From assembly GCA_963814645.1 (NCBI GenBank), contig CAWFDX010000001.1, forward strand, positions 1 to 64,000: a stretch of 64,000 nt of DNA, read 5' to 3'. Each line of letters starts with the position of its first letter. Position 1 is the first letter of the stretch. The notes beneath the pieces were generated by a model. That model did not search any database. It worked only from the letters and a program-made list of their open reading frames with translations, and was not told where the DNA came from. The stretch is from RYN-230 sp963814645 (lineage in GTDB: Bacteria; Actinomycetota; Actinomycetes; Streptosporangiales; Streptosporangiaceae). Positions 26,777 to 35,364 of the stretch are shown here, in pieces. A program made the position numbers and the translations under genes.

Positions 26777-26881
26777 ATGATCGGCAGGCTCATCAAGGCA
26801 GGGGTGGTGGCCGTGCTTCTCGCGGTGATCATCCAGTCCCTGCCAGACATCAAGCGCTATCTCGAACTGCGCGAGATGTAG
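26777..26881 (+). CDS. 34-residue single-span membrane peptide (DUF6893-like)
   Basis: GAGGAGGA (26764-26771 region) precedes ATG 26777. The peptide is MIGRLIKAGVVAVLLAVIIQ followed by SLPDIKRYLELREM: one membrane helix and a charged C-terminus. It resembles small DUF6893-type proteins of actinobacteria. It lies 35 bp after the preceding gene on the same strand and could help anchor the soluble hydrogenase at the membrane. Confidence 0.72.
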   Translation: MIGRLIKAGVVAVLLAVIIQSLPDIKRYLELREM

Positions 26882-26913
26882 CGCCCGCGCGCGGCCCGAC
26901 AAGGCAGGCAGAA

Positions 26914-27168
26914 ATGGAAACGATCATTGGCTTCGTCGTTGGCTACCTGACCGGGGTGAGCGAGGGGAAGGACGGGCTGAAACGGGCCCGCGCCTCGGTG
27001 CAGGCGATCAGGAATTCACCTGAGGTCCGCCGGATGATGTCGGACGCGGTCACGGTGGCGCAGGGCATGGCGGGCCGCGCGGCCAAGGGCGGGCTGGGCA
27101 GCACGGTCAGCAGCGTGGCCGAACTGATCAGCAGCCGGGCCAGCGACCGCGGCCAGCGCGCCGCCTGA
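26914..27168 (+). CDS. 84-residue hypothetical protein ending the hydrogenase operon
   Basis: ATG 26914 is 32 bp after the previous stop. It begins METIIGFVVGYLTGVSEGKD (a short hydrophobic start) and continues as an amphipathic helical, Ala/Ser/Arg-rich protein (LKRARASVQAIRNSPEVRRM). It resembles YtxH-like small helical proteins but is not a firm match. Same strand and close spacing suggest co-transcription with the hydrogenase genes. Confidence 0.65.
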   Translation: METIIGFVVGYLTGVSEGKDGLKRARASVQAIRNSPEVRRMMSDAVTVAQGMAGRAAKGGLGSTVSSVAELISSRASDRGQRAA

Positions 27169-27303
27169 CCGTCCCGCGCAGTCAGCAGCGGCCGGCGCCA
27201 GCCGGGGACAGCAGGGCGTGGACTTCCCGCCCGGTAGTCCTATATGCATGACTATGCCCGTCATGCTGCGGCCGCCCTGGTGCCGCCGGGCCGCTAGCCG
27301 GCC

Positions 27304-29229
27304 GTGCTGAAGAAGCCGCCGCGCGTCCCCGCCGCGGCCATGCCGCCGCCGTGGCTGGTCGAGGTGGTCCGGCCCGTCCCGGCTGAGCCGCCGTGGACGG
27401 CAATGCTGCGCGCCGCGCTGGCCGTCTGCGGGCCACTGGCGTTGGGCCATATTCTCGGCGCGCCGGTGCCCGGCGAGCTCGCTGCGATCGGTGGCCTGCT
27501 CGGCGCGGTGGTGGACCGGGGCGGCACCTACCCGGCCCGGATCAAGCGGGTCGCCTACGCCGGGGTGTTCGGCGGCGCGGCCGGGCTGCTGCTCGGCATG
27601 CTGGTGAACGGCCACGGCTGGCTGGCCGTGCTGGTCCTGGTGCTGGTGGCCGGCCTGTCCGCGGTGCTGTCCACGGCCGGGGCAACCGCGGCCACCACCA
27701 GCCTGCAGTTGCTCGTCTACACCATCCTCGGCACCGGCCCGCTGGGCACGATCCGGCCGTGGTGGTGGCCGCCCGTTCTGCTGCTGGCCGGGGTGGCCTG
27801 GTCGCTACTGCTGTTGCTGCCTAGGTGGCTGGTCAGCCCGCTGGCCGCGGAGCAGCGCAGCACCGCCGCCGTCTACCGGGCCATGGCCCGCGCGCTGCGG
27901 GCCGCGGGCACGCCGGGCTTCGCGGCGGCGCATCAGCAGGCGGTGACCGCGCTGAACGCGGCCTGGGACGACCTGGCCTCGCGCCGCGCGCGGACCAGCG
28001 GCCGGGACCCCGGGCTGGTCCGGATCGCGGCGCTGCTCAACCTGACCCACCCGCTGACCGAGGCCGCGGTGACCGCCGTGCAGGAAGGGGTCCACGTCGC
28101 GCCGGAGATCCTCGACGCGATGGACGGGATCGCCGACGCGCTCCAGTTCGGCACGCCGGTGCCCGCCTCGCCGCCGGTGACCGGGCACAGCCCGGGTGAG
28201 CGGGCACTGGCCACTGCGGTGGCCAGTGCGGCCGACGTGCTGGCTGGCCGGCGCAAGCCCGGCCAGCTGCCCCACATGCCGCGACGCCGCCACCGCGACC
28301 GGCTGCACGACGTGATCGACGAGACTCTCGGCGGCCGGCTGACCCGGATCTTCGCGCTGCGGCTGATGGCATCGATCGGGGTGGCCGAGGTGATCAGGAA
28401 TACCGTCTCGGTAGAGCGCTCCTATTGGGTGGTGCTCACCGTGGCCATCGTGCTCCGCCCCGATCTGGGCTCGGTGTTCGCCCGCGCCCTGCAGCGTGGC
28501 ATCGGGACCGTGGTCGGCGCGGTGCTGGGGGCGATCATCCTTATCCTGATCCCACCCGGGCCACTGCTGCTGGTGCCGGTCGCCGTGTTCGCCGCGCTGC
28601 TGCCCTACGGCCGGGAGCGGAACTGGGGGCTGTTCAGCACGTTCCTGACCCCGCTGGTGGTGCTGCTCATCGACCTGCTGCGGCCAATTGGCTGGGGGCT
28701 GGCCCTGGACCGGCTCATCGACACCCTGATCGGCTGCGCCATCGTGCTGCTGGTCGGGTACGCGCCGTGGCCGTCGAGCTGGCACGCTCACCTGCCGCTG
28801 CAGCTAGCTACCGCGCTCGATATGGTGGCTCGGTACACGGACCAGGCACTGCTCGGCGCGCCCGGTCGCTCGGCGCTCCGGCGGACCACCTACCGGACCC
28901 TCTCTGACCTGCGCGCGGAGTTCCAGCGGACGATGGCAGAGCCTCCGTCAGTAAGCAGGCGGGCCGCCCGGCTGTGGCCGGCCCTGATCGGGCTGGAGCA
29001 TGTCATGGACACGGTGATCGCCATCTCGGTGGAGGAGAAGCAGGGGGGCTGGCGGCCAACGTCGGCGGACCGCGGGCAGCTGGTGACCGCGCTGCGCGTG
29101 ATGGCGGACAGCATCCGGGCCGGCCGCCCGCCCGCCGCCAAGCCACTGCCGTACCGCGAAGAACTCCGTCCGGCGGCCGACGCCATCCGGGATGTCCAGC
29201 GGCTGCTGGCCGGCGACCGCGCGGCCTAG
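27304..29229 (+). CDS. FUSC-family membrane protein
   Basis: 641 residues from GTG 27304 (ATG 27340 is an alternative). Two blocks of membrane helices (residues ~35-175 and ~370-490) each precede a soluble helical region, the duplicated layout of fusaric acid resistance/YccS-like proteins. The second block has SVERSYWVVLTVAIVLRPDL, GSVFARALQRGIGTVVGAVL and GWGLALDRLIDTLIGCAIVL, matching the FUSC core (WxxLT.., RxxGTxxG, R..dtliG). Probable efflux or aromatic-compound transport; substrate unknown. Confidence 0.85.
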   Translation: MLKKPPRVPAAAMPPPWLVEVVRPVPAEPPWTAMLRAALAVCGPLALGHILGAPVPGELAAIGGLLGAVVDRGGTYPARIKRVAYAGVFGGAAGLLLGMLVNGHGWLAVLVLVLVAGLSAVLSTAGATAATTSLQLLVYTILGTGPLGTIRPWWWPPVLLLAGVAWSLLLLLPRWLVSPLAAEQRSTAAVYRAMARALRAAGTPGFAAAHQQAVTALNAAWDDLASRRARTSGRDPGLVRIAALLNLTHPLTEAAVTAVQEGVHVAPEILDAMDGIADALQFGTPVPASPPVTGHSPGERALATAVASAADVLAGRRKPGQLPHMPRRRHRDRLHDVIDETLGGRLTRIFALRLMASIGVAEVIRNTVSVERSYWVVLTVAIVLRPDLGSVFARALQRGIGTVVGAVLGAIILILIPPGPLLLVPVAVFAALLPYGRERNWGLFSTFLTPLVVLLIDLLRPIGWGLALDRLIDTLIGCAIVLLVGYAPWPSSWHAHLPLQLATALDMVARYTDQALLGAPGRSALRRTTYRTLSDLRAEFQRTMAEPPSVSRRAARLWPALIGLEHVMDTVIAISVEEKQGGWRPTSADRGQLVTALRVMADSIRAGRPPAAKPLPYREELRPAADAIRDVQRLLAGDRAA

Positions 29230-29237
29230 GCGCGGGC

Positions 29238-29990
29238 GTGTCGGCGGACTGGCGGACCACCGCCCGGGACGGGCTGGTCGTCCTGCTCACGGTGACCACG
29301 GGCGCGGTGGACGCGACCTCGTTCCTGTACCTGGGCCACGTGTTCTCCAGCGTGATCACCGGGACCATGGTGCTGCTCGGCATCTCGGTCGGCACCCATG
29401 CCCCGGGGCTGGCGCTGAACTGCGGGGTGGCCCTGGCCAGCTACATCGTGGGCGTGGTGGCCGGCACGCCGCTGGCGGTCCGCCGGGCGGGCCGCTGGCT
29501 GGAAGGCTGGCCGGTGCGCCGCTGGCACCGGGCCACCAAGCACCACGAGATCTGGCCGTCCTGGCTGACCGTCGCGCTGGCCGTGGAGTTCGGCATGCTG
29601 GCCCTGTTCTCGCTGGGCTGGGAGCTGACCAGCGGGCGGCCGTCCGGGGTGGCGCAGCGGCTGCTGCTGGCCGCCGTCGGGGTGGCCATGGGCATCCAGG
29701 GCGCGACCGTCCGCCAGCTCGGCGAGATATCGACGACCTACCTGACCGGCACGCTGACCGGCGTGGTCTCGGCGCTGGCCACCGGCCGGACCCCCGACGG
29801 GCTGCGCCGCAGCCTGGGCATCTTCGTCGCGCTGGCGATCGGCGCGATCCTCTCCGCGCTCATCACCGTGTACCAACCCGCGCTGCTGCCGATCCTGGTC
29901 CTGGCGCCGATCGCGCTGGTCATCTGGCTGGCGTCGGCCCGGTTCGGCCCGCGCCCGGCCGCCACTGACCAGGCCGGCACGCAGCGTTAA
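29238..29990 (+). CDS. DUF1275 (YoaK) family membrane protein
   Basis: About 250 residues from GTG 29238, 8 bp after the FUSC gene. Six or so hydrophobic segments with LLTVTTGAVDATSFLYLGHV, FSSVITGTMVLLGISVG, GIQGATVRQLGEISTTYLTG and TLTGVVSAL. The D-A-(T/S)-F/G-HVF..-TGNMV-like pattern is the DUF1275 hallmark. Transport function is suspected for the family but unproven. Confidence 0.87.
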   Translation: MSADWRTTARDGLVVLLTVTTGAVDATSFLYLGHVFSSVITGTMVLLGISVGTHAPGLALNCGVALASYIVGVVAGTPLAVRRAGRWLEGWPVRRWHRATKHHEIWPSWLTVALAVEFGMLALFSLGWELTSGRPSGVAQRLLLAAVGVAMGIQGATVRQLGEISTTYLTGTLTGVVSALATGRTPDGLRRSLGIFVALAIGAILSALITVYQPALLPILVLAPIALVIWLASARFGPRPAATDQAGTQR

Positions 29991-31540
29991 TCGGCCGGCT
30001 GCGGCCTGCCCGTTCCGGCTGACTGGCGCCGGTCCACGACGTACCCGGCCACGACCATGATGCCGAGCGCGCCGGCCGGCGGCAGCGTGACCAGTCCGGG
30101 CAGCTGGTAGCGCCAGCTGAACTCGAAGAAGTCCGAGGCCAGCAGCACCGCGGCCGCGCTGGCCATGGTGAGCAGGCAGGCCTCCGCGGTGGCGCGCCGC
30201 TCCGCGCTGGCCCGGCGCCGGAGCAGCCCGCAGCAGCCGGCCAGCCCGGCCACCGTGGCCAGCAGGAACAGCGGGCCTGGCGTGTACCCGCCGCCCAGCT
30301 GGTAGCCGCGCAGGAAGCTGGCCAGCCCGGTGGCCACGGCGGGCCGGTCCGCGTACCGGCGGCCGGCCCGGATCACCCGGGCCTTGCCCGCCGGGGTGAG
30401 GTGGACGAACTGCAGCCGCCCGTGGTGCAGGCTGATGTACGGCGGGTAGACCGGGTAGTCCCGCTGGAACTGCCACCGGGTAATGGTCACGTCACCCCGG
30501 GCGGTGTCCCGGGTCAGGGCGAACAGCTTGACCGAGTCCCGGGCCCACGCCGCAGCCACCCGCAGCGGCTGCTGGATCAGCACCTGGCGGCTGAACTCGT
30601 CGGCGAACGTGATGTGCGGCATGCCCTTGGGCGGCACCGCGGTCTTGATCGGCGATCCGGCGCCGTGGTCCAGCCAGTCCGGGCCGAGCAGCTGCTGCTG
30701 GTGCGTTGGGCAGAGCGGGCGTTCGTAGCGGGGCAGCGAAAGCGTGGCGCAGTCGGCCGCCGCGGCGGTCCGCCCGTAAATCGTGCCGGCCGCGTACGGG
30801 GCCAGCCCGAAGTGCTTGATCGTCACGTAGTTGCGGTAGCTGATGAACAGAATGGGCAGCGCGAACGCGACGGCTAGCACCACCGCCTGCACCAGCTTGT
30901 GCCGCCACCCGGGCACGGCGGCCAGCAGGTAGAGCAGTGCGGGCAGGATGAAGATCTCACCGACCTGCCGCACGGTCGCCGAGGCGCCCAGTGCCAGCCC
31001 GCCCGCCAGCACCAGCGCGGTCGGTGGCCGCCGCTCCCAGAGCAGGACGGCCAGGCCCGCCACGATCAGCACCTCGAACGCGGTGTCCGGCATGATCGAC
31101 TGCTCGATCTGCAGCTGGTACGCGTCCAGCAGCACCGGCGCGGTGGCCAGCGCGGCCAGCCAGTTCGGCACCCCGCGGCGGCGCAGCACCAGGTACAGCA
31201 CGACGGCCATGGCCAGCCCGGCCAGATGCTGCAGGGCCGCCACCATGGCCAGCGAGCCCACCTTCAGGAACGCCTGCAGCATCAGCTGGTACCCGGGCGG
31301 GTCGTTGCCCGGGTACGCGCCGAACAGGTACTTGATCGAGTCGATGTAGACCAGAGCCGGCCGGTAGGCGAGCTGGGTCAGCACTCGCAGCGCCAGGCCC
31401 GCGGCCAGCAGGATGACCATCAGCCAGTGCCGCCGCAGCCCGGCCGCCAGCCGGCCCAGGAGGTCACGGCCGGTACTGGCGGTAGCCCCGCCACCCGGGC
31501 CGGCCGGATCGGCGCGGACCCGGGCAGAAATCGCTCGCAT
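29987..31540 (-). CDS. GT39/ArnT-like integral membrane glycosyltransferase
   Basis: 517 residues with about ten membrane segments. After HWLMVILLAAGLALRVLTQL comes the luminal loop containing ALVYIDSIKYLFGAYPGNDP; GT-C enzymes usually carry an acidic motif there. Further loops include QLQIEQSIMPDTAFEVLIVA and, near the C-terminus, an extracytoplasmic segment (HITFADEFSRQVLIQQPLRV). It probably uses a polyprenyl-phosphate sugar donor. It overlaps the convergent DUF1275 gene by 4 bp. Confidence 0.78.
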   Translation of the reverse strand: MRAISARVRADPAGPGGGATASTGRDLLGRLAAGLRRHWLMVILLAAGLALRVLTQLAYRPALVYIDSIKYLFGAYPGNDPPGYQLMLQAFLKVGSLAMVAALQHLAGLAMAVVLYLVLRRRGVPNWLAALATAPVLLDAYQLQIEQSIMPDTAFEVLIVAGLAVLLWERRPPTALVLAGGLALGASATVRQVGEIFILPALLYLLAAVPGWRHKLVQAVVLAVAFALPILFISYRNYVTIKHFGLAPYAAGTIYGRTAAAADCATLSLPRYERPLCPTHQQQLLGPDWLDHGAGSPIKTAVPPKGMPHITFADEFSRQVLIQQPLRVAAAWARDSVKLFALTRDTARGDVTITRWQFQRDYPVYPPYISLHHGRLQFVHLTPAGKARVIRAGRRYADRPAVATGLASFLRGYQLGGGYTPGPLFLLATVAGLAGCCGLLRRRASAERRATAEACLLTMASAAAVLLASDFFEFSWRYQLPGLVTLPPAGALGIMVVAGYVVDRRQSAGTGRPQPAD

Positions 31541-31696
31541 GGCCCCCCCGGAAGCTCTTGGTAAGCGTAACGGAACTCTTGGTGACTCCTGCAGCAGCCT
31601 AGCGGCCGGGTCCCATCCGCCGGGCTAGCCGCGGGGCAGGCGGGCCAGCCGGGCCGGCACCGGCCGGCTGTCAGCCCCCGTGCCTAGCATCTCCCC

Positions 31697-33220
31697 ATGC
31701 CCGCCATCCCCGCGCACCCGGGGTCCGAGTCCTGGGCGTCGCTCCGCGCCCAGGTCAGACGCCAGGCGGCCGGGCTGGCCGCACCCGGGCCGCCTGGCCG
31801 GGGGCAGTGCCGGACCTGCCGTGGCCCGGCCCAGCCTGGTTATACCCGGTGCTTCCAGTGCCGCCTGCACGCCGAGAGCGCCCCGGGCAGCCTGGCTGAC
31901 GTGGTGGTGCCGGTTGGGTACGCGCCGAAGGGCAGCCGCCTGGCCCGGCAGCTCTGGCAGTACAAGACCGGCCAGAACACGGGCGGCCAGAACACGGGCG
32001 GGCAGGACAGGGCCGGGCAGGACAGGGCCGGGCAGGACGCTGCGCGGCGCGAACTGCGGGCGCTGCTGCTGGTCTTCCTCCGCGACCACGGGCCGTGCGT
32101 CTGGCGCGCCGCCGCGATGCCGCCGCCCAGCCACGTAGCGGTGGTGCCCAGCGGCCGTGCCCGGCCGGGCCCGCACCCGCTGGCCGCCCTGGTCATGCCG
32201 TACCTGACGCTGCCCTGGGCGCGGCTGGCCGTCAGCACGCCGGACGGCCCGGGCGGCCACCACCTCGATCCGGGCCGGTTCCGGGCCAGCCGCCCGCTGT
32301 CCGGCGCGGCCGTGCTGCTGCTCGACGACACCTGGACATCCGGCGGCAGCGCGCAGGCCGCGGCGGTGGCGTTACGGGCGGCCGGCGCCCGGTATGTGGC
32401 CGTGCTGGTGATCGGCCGGCACCTGGACCGGCTGCCGCCCGGCCTGGGCCAGCCGTTCCGGCTGGGCCGCTGCGCGGTACATGAGTTGCCGCCGCTCAAT
32501 AGGCTTAACCCCGTGATTTCCGATAACCCCTCACGGACCGCGCTTGTCCGCAGGGCCCGGCGGATCAACCGGGAACTCGCCGTGCTCTACCCCGATGCGC
32601 ACACCGAGCTGAACTTCAGCTCCCCGCTGGAACTGCTGGTCGCGACCATCCTGTCCGCGCAGACCACCGACAAGCGGGTCAACCTGGTCACTCCGGTGCT
32701 GTTTGCCCGGTACCGGTCAGCGGCCGATTACGCCGCCGCCGACCGCGCCGAGATGGAGAAGATCATCCAGTCCACCGGGTTCTTCCGGGCCAAGACCAAC
32801 AGCCTGCTCGGCCTGGGCCAGGCGCTGTGCGAGAGGTTCGGCGGGCAGGTCCCGGGCAAGCTAGCCGACTTGGTCACGCTGCCCGGGGTGGGCCGCAAGA
32901 CCGCGAACGTCGTGCTGGGCAATGCCTTCGGGGTGCCCGGCATCACCGTGGATACGCACTTTGCCCGGCTGTCCCGGCGGCTGCGCTGGACCACCCAGAC
33001 CGACCCGGACAAGATCGAGCAGGAGGTCGGCTCGCTGTTCCCGAAGTCGGAGTGGACCATCCTGTCGCACCGGCTGATCTGGCACGGCAGGCGGGTCTGC
33101 CACGCCCGCAAGCCCGCCTGCGGGGCGTGCGAAATAGCCGGGCTGTGCCCGTCCTTCGGGGAAGGCCCCACCGACGAGAAGACGGCCCGCGCCCTGGTGA
33201 AGCCGGGCCCCTTTTCATGA
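31697..33220 (+). CDS. nth: ComF-like phosphoribosyltransferase / endonuclease III continuous reading frame
   Basis: 507 residues without an internal stop. Residues 1-~270 look like ComF: CRTCRGPAQPGYTRCFQCRL (zinc-ribbon), VAVVPSGRARPGPHPLAALV and the PRPP loop VLLLDDTWTSGGSAQ. Residues ~280-507 are endonuclease III: ELNFSSPLELLVATILSAQT, HhH LPGVGRKTANVVLGNAFGVP with the catalytic Lys, catalytic Asp in ITVDTHFARLSRRL, and Fe-S Cys CHARKPACGACEIAGLC. A GTG at 32513 could start Nth alone. Either a fusion or two genes sharing one frame; the repair enzyme itself is secure. Confidence 0.88.
   Translation: MPAIPAHPGSESWASLRAQVRRQAAGLAAPGPPGRGQCRTCRGPAQPGYTRCFQCRLHAESAPGSLADVVVPVGYAPKGSRLARQLWQYKTGQNTGGQNTGGQDRAGQDRAGQDAARRELRALLLVFLRDHGPCVWRAAAMPPPSHVAVVPSGRARPGPHPLAALVMPYLTLPWARLAVSTPDGPGGHHLDPGRFRASRPLSGAAVLLLDDTWTSGGSAQAAAVALRAAGARYVAVLVIGRHLDRLPPGLGQPFRLGRCAVHELPPLNRLNPVISDNPSRTALVRRARRINRELAVLYPDAHTELNFSSPLELLVATILSAQTTDKRVNLVTPVLFARYRSAADYAAADRAEMEKIIQSTGFFRAKTNSLLGLGQALCERFGGQVPGKLADLVTLPGVGRKTANVVLGNAFGVPGITVDTHFARLSRRLRWTTQTDPDKIEQEVGSLFPKSEWTILSHRLIWHGRRVCHARKPACGACEIAGLCPSFGEGPTDEKTARALVKPGPFS
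31964..32043 (+). repeat. In-frame 15-bp tandem repeats in the ComF-like part
   Basis: About five units of the CAGAACACGGGCGGC / CAGGACAGGGCCGGG type encode GQNTG-GQNTG-GQDRA-GQDRA-GQD. They keep frame and probably form a flexible loop between the zinc-ribbon and the PRTase core. Confidence 0.7.
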
Positions 33221-33894
33221 GTGCAGTGACTGCCCCGGATACCGCCGATCCCAGCGGCGGCCCGCCGGCCTGGCTGCGCGACCTGGCCGTGGCCGCCGCG
33301 CAGAGCCCGGTGCCGCCGCTGCTCCAGCCTCCGCCGGACGGCGGCCGCCCGTCGGCCGTGCTGGTCCTGTTCGGCGACGGCCCGGACGGCCCCGACCTGC
33401 TGCTGGTGCAGCGTGGTCCCGGGCTGCGGCGGCACTCCGGCCAGCCCGCCTTCCCCGGCGGCGCCGTCGACCCTGGTGACGGCGGCCCGGTGCCGGCCGC
33501 GCTGCGCGAGGCGGCCGAGGAAGCCGGGGTGGACCCGGCCGGGGTGCAGGTGCTGGCCGTGCTGCCTGACCTGTTCATCGCACGCAGCGGGTTCTCGGTC
33601 ACCCCGGTGCTGGCCTGGTGGCGCCGGCCGGTCCCGGTCGCCCCGGCCGACCCGCCCGAGGTGACCGCGGTGGCCCGCGTCCCGCTCAGCGAACTGGCCG
33701 ACCCGGCGCGGCGGCTGCGCATCCGGCACCCGTCCGGACTGACCGGCCCGGCCTTCCGGGTCCGCGGCATGCTGGTCTGGGGGTTCACCGCGGCGCTGGT
33801 CGACCGGCTGCTCACGCTAGGCGGCTGGGAGCAGCCCTGGGACCATGGCCGGGTCGAGGAGTTGCCCCCGGAGACATTTACTGCCGGGAGTTGA
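33217..33894 (+). CDS. NUDIX hydrolase, CoA-pyrophosphatase type
   Basis: 225 residues, ATGA overlap with nth. The NUDIX region reads HSGQPAFPGGAVDPGDGGPV then PAALREAAEEAGVD, the actinobacterial CoA-type box with a conserved REAAEE core; the first box Glu is replaced by the DPGDGG stretch seen in this subgroup. It probably hydrolyses CoA or other nucleoside diphosphate derivatives. The gene lies between nth and marP, as in mycobacteria. Confidence 0.88.
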   Translation: MSAVTAPDTADPSGGPPAWLRDLAVAAAQSPVPPLLQPPPDGGRPSAVLVLFGDGPDGPDLLLVQRGPGLRRHSGQPAFPGGAVDPGDGGPVPAALREAAEEAGVDPAGVQVLAVLPDLFIARSGFSVTPVLAWWRRPVPVAPADPPEVTAVARVPLSELADPARRLRIRHPSGLTGPAFRVRGMLVWGFTAALVDRLLTLGGWEQPWDHGRVEELPPETFTAGS

Positions 33895-33976
33895 AGCTCA
33901 GGCCGGGCGGGGTTAGGGCCTGGCCTATTAACACAGTGCGAGCCAACCACCGGGCCGGGCGCTATACGGTGGGCTG

Positions 33977-35167
33977 GTGTCGGGTGACGTGCTTGACCTG
34001 ATCTTGATAGCGCTCGCCGCGGCGTTTGCCGTGGCTGGCTACCGGCAGGGCTTCATTGTCGGCATCCTGAGCTTCGCCGGCTTTCTCGGCGGGGCCGCCA
34101 TCGGCGCTACGTTCGCGCCGAAACTGGCCCGCTCACTGGTGCAGGGCACGACTCAGCAGGCCCTGGTCGCGATCGTGGCGGTGTTCGTCGCGGCCATGAT
34201 CGGTCAGTTGCTCGCGTCGGCGCTTGGCGTCGCGCTGCGTTCCCGGGTGAACTGGCGCCCGGCGACCATGGTCGATTCGGTGGCCGGTGCCGCGGTGAGT
34301 GTGCTGTCCGTGCTGCTCATCGCGTGGCTGATCGGCTCGGCCGTGGTCAATGCGCCATTCGCCATGGTGACCAACCAGGTGAACCGCTCGGCCGTGCTGC
34401 GGGCCGTGGATGGGGTCATGCCGTCCGCCGCGCGCACCATGTTCTCCGATTTCCGCAGCCTGCTGGCCAGCGGCCCGTACGTTCAGGTGTTCGGGGCGCT
34501 GGGCGCCGAGCCGGCGCTGACCGTGGCCGCGCCGGACCCCGCCGTGCTCAACGCCAAGGGGCTGGTCACGGCCCGGGACAGCATCGTGAAGGTGATCGGC
34601 GTCGCACCGAGCTGCTCCCGGCGCATCGAGGGATCGGGGTTCGTGATCTCCCCGCAGCACATCCTGACCAACGCGCACGTGGTGGCCGGGGTCACCCAGG
34701 GCCAGACGGTGATCACCAGGCTGGGCCGCCACTTCGCAGCCACCGTGGTGCTGTTCGACCCGGAGCGGGACCTCGCCGTGCTCTACGTGCCCGGCCTGCG
34801 GGCCGCCCCGCTGGCCTTCGCCGCGCCGCAGCCGCTGGGCACCAGCGCGATCGTTGCCGGGTACCCGCTGGACGAGAACTTCACCGTGGTGCCGGCCCGG
34901 ATCGGCGACGACCAGCTGGCCCAGGCCCCGGACATCTACCAGTCCAAGGAGGTCACCCGGCAGATCTACTCGATCCGGGCCGACGTCCGGGCGGGCAACT
35001 CCGGCGGGCCGCTGCTGAACCCGAACGGCACCGTGGACGGGGTGGTCTTCGCCGCCGCGGTCGGCGTCCAGGACACCGGCTACGCGCTGACCGCGGCTGA
35101 GGTCAGGTCCGACGCCAGCCAGGGCGCCAACGCCACGACCGCCACGTCCACCCAAGCCTGCGATTAA
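33977..35167 (+). CDS. marP: MarP-type membrane serine protease
   Basis: 396 residues from GTG 33977. Four N-terminal membrane helices of the CvpA type (residues ~5-135) precede a chymotrypsin-like periplasmic domain with catalytic His (HILTNAHVVAG), Asp (DPERDLAVLY) and Ser (RAGNSGGPLL). Two Cys, in APSCSRR at the domain start and QACD at the C-terminus, correspond to the disulfide that activates mycobacterial MarP. There it supports acid resistance by processing cell-wall enzymes. A TATACG near 33962-33967 could be the -10. Confidence 0.9.
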   Translation: MSGDVLDLILIALAAAFAVAGYRQGFIVGILSFAGFLGGAAIGATFAPKLARSLVQGTTQQALVAIVAVFVAAMIGQLLASALGVALRSRVNWRPATMVDSVAGAAVSVLSVLLIAWLIGSAVVNAPFAMVTNQVNRSAVLRAVDGVMPSAARTMFSDFRSLLASGPYVQVFGALGAEPALTVAAPDPAVLNAKGLVTARDSIVKVIGVAPSCSRRIEGSGFVISPQHILTNAHVVAGVTQGQTVITRLGRHFAATVVLFDPERDLAVLYVPGLRAAPLAFAAPQPLGTSAIVAGYPLDENFTVVPARIGDDQLAQAPDIYQSKEVTRQIYSIRADVRAGNSGGPLLNPNGTVDGVVFAAAVGVQDTGYALTAAEVRSDASQGANATTATSTQACD

Positions 35168-35235
35168 TTAGCTGAACACCAGTGCCCCCGGCGGCCGCCC
35201 GCTCGAGCCCGGCCGTCCGTTCTGCGGCACAGGCG

Positions 35236-35289
35236 TTCGTGATCAACCGTCCAGTGTCGCAATAGCTACAGCAACCGGTTGATCACGAA
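35236..35289. terminator. 14-bp inverted repeat between convergent genes
   Basis: TTCGTGATCAACCG (35236-35249) and CGGTTGATCACGAA (35276-35289) pair perfectly across a 26-nt spacer, in the 200-bp gap between marP (plus) and the DUF309 gene (minus). It could be a bidirectional terminator or a dispersed intergenic palindromic repeat. Confidence 0.5.
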
Positions 35290-35364
35290 TGGCAGGCGGG
35301 CGTGCGGGGGGCCAGCGGCGCTGGACCTGTCACGGGGCAGCACCGGCCTTGGGTCGCCGGGCGG

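Noticed and set aside
29226..30476. A 416-codon minus-strand frame
   Set aside because: Overlaps the GT39-like gene in another frame and the DUF1275 gene antisense; no domain.
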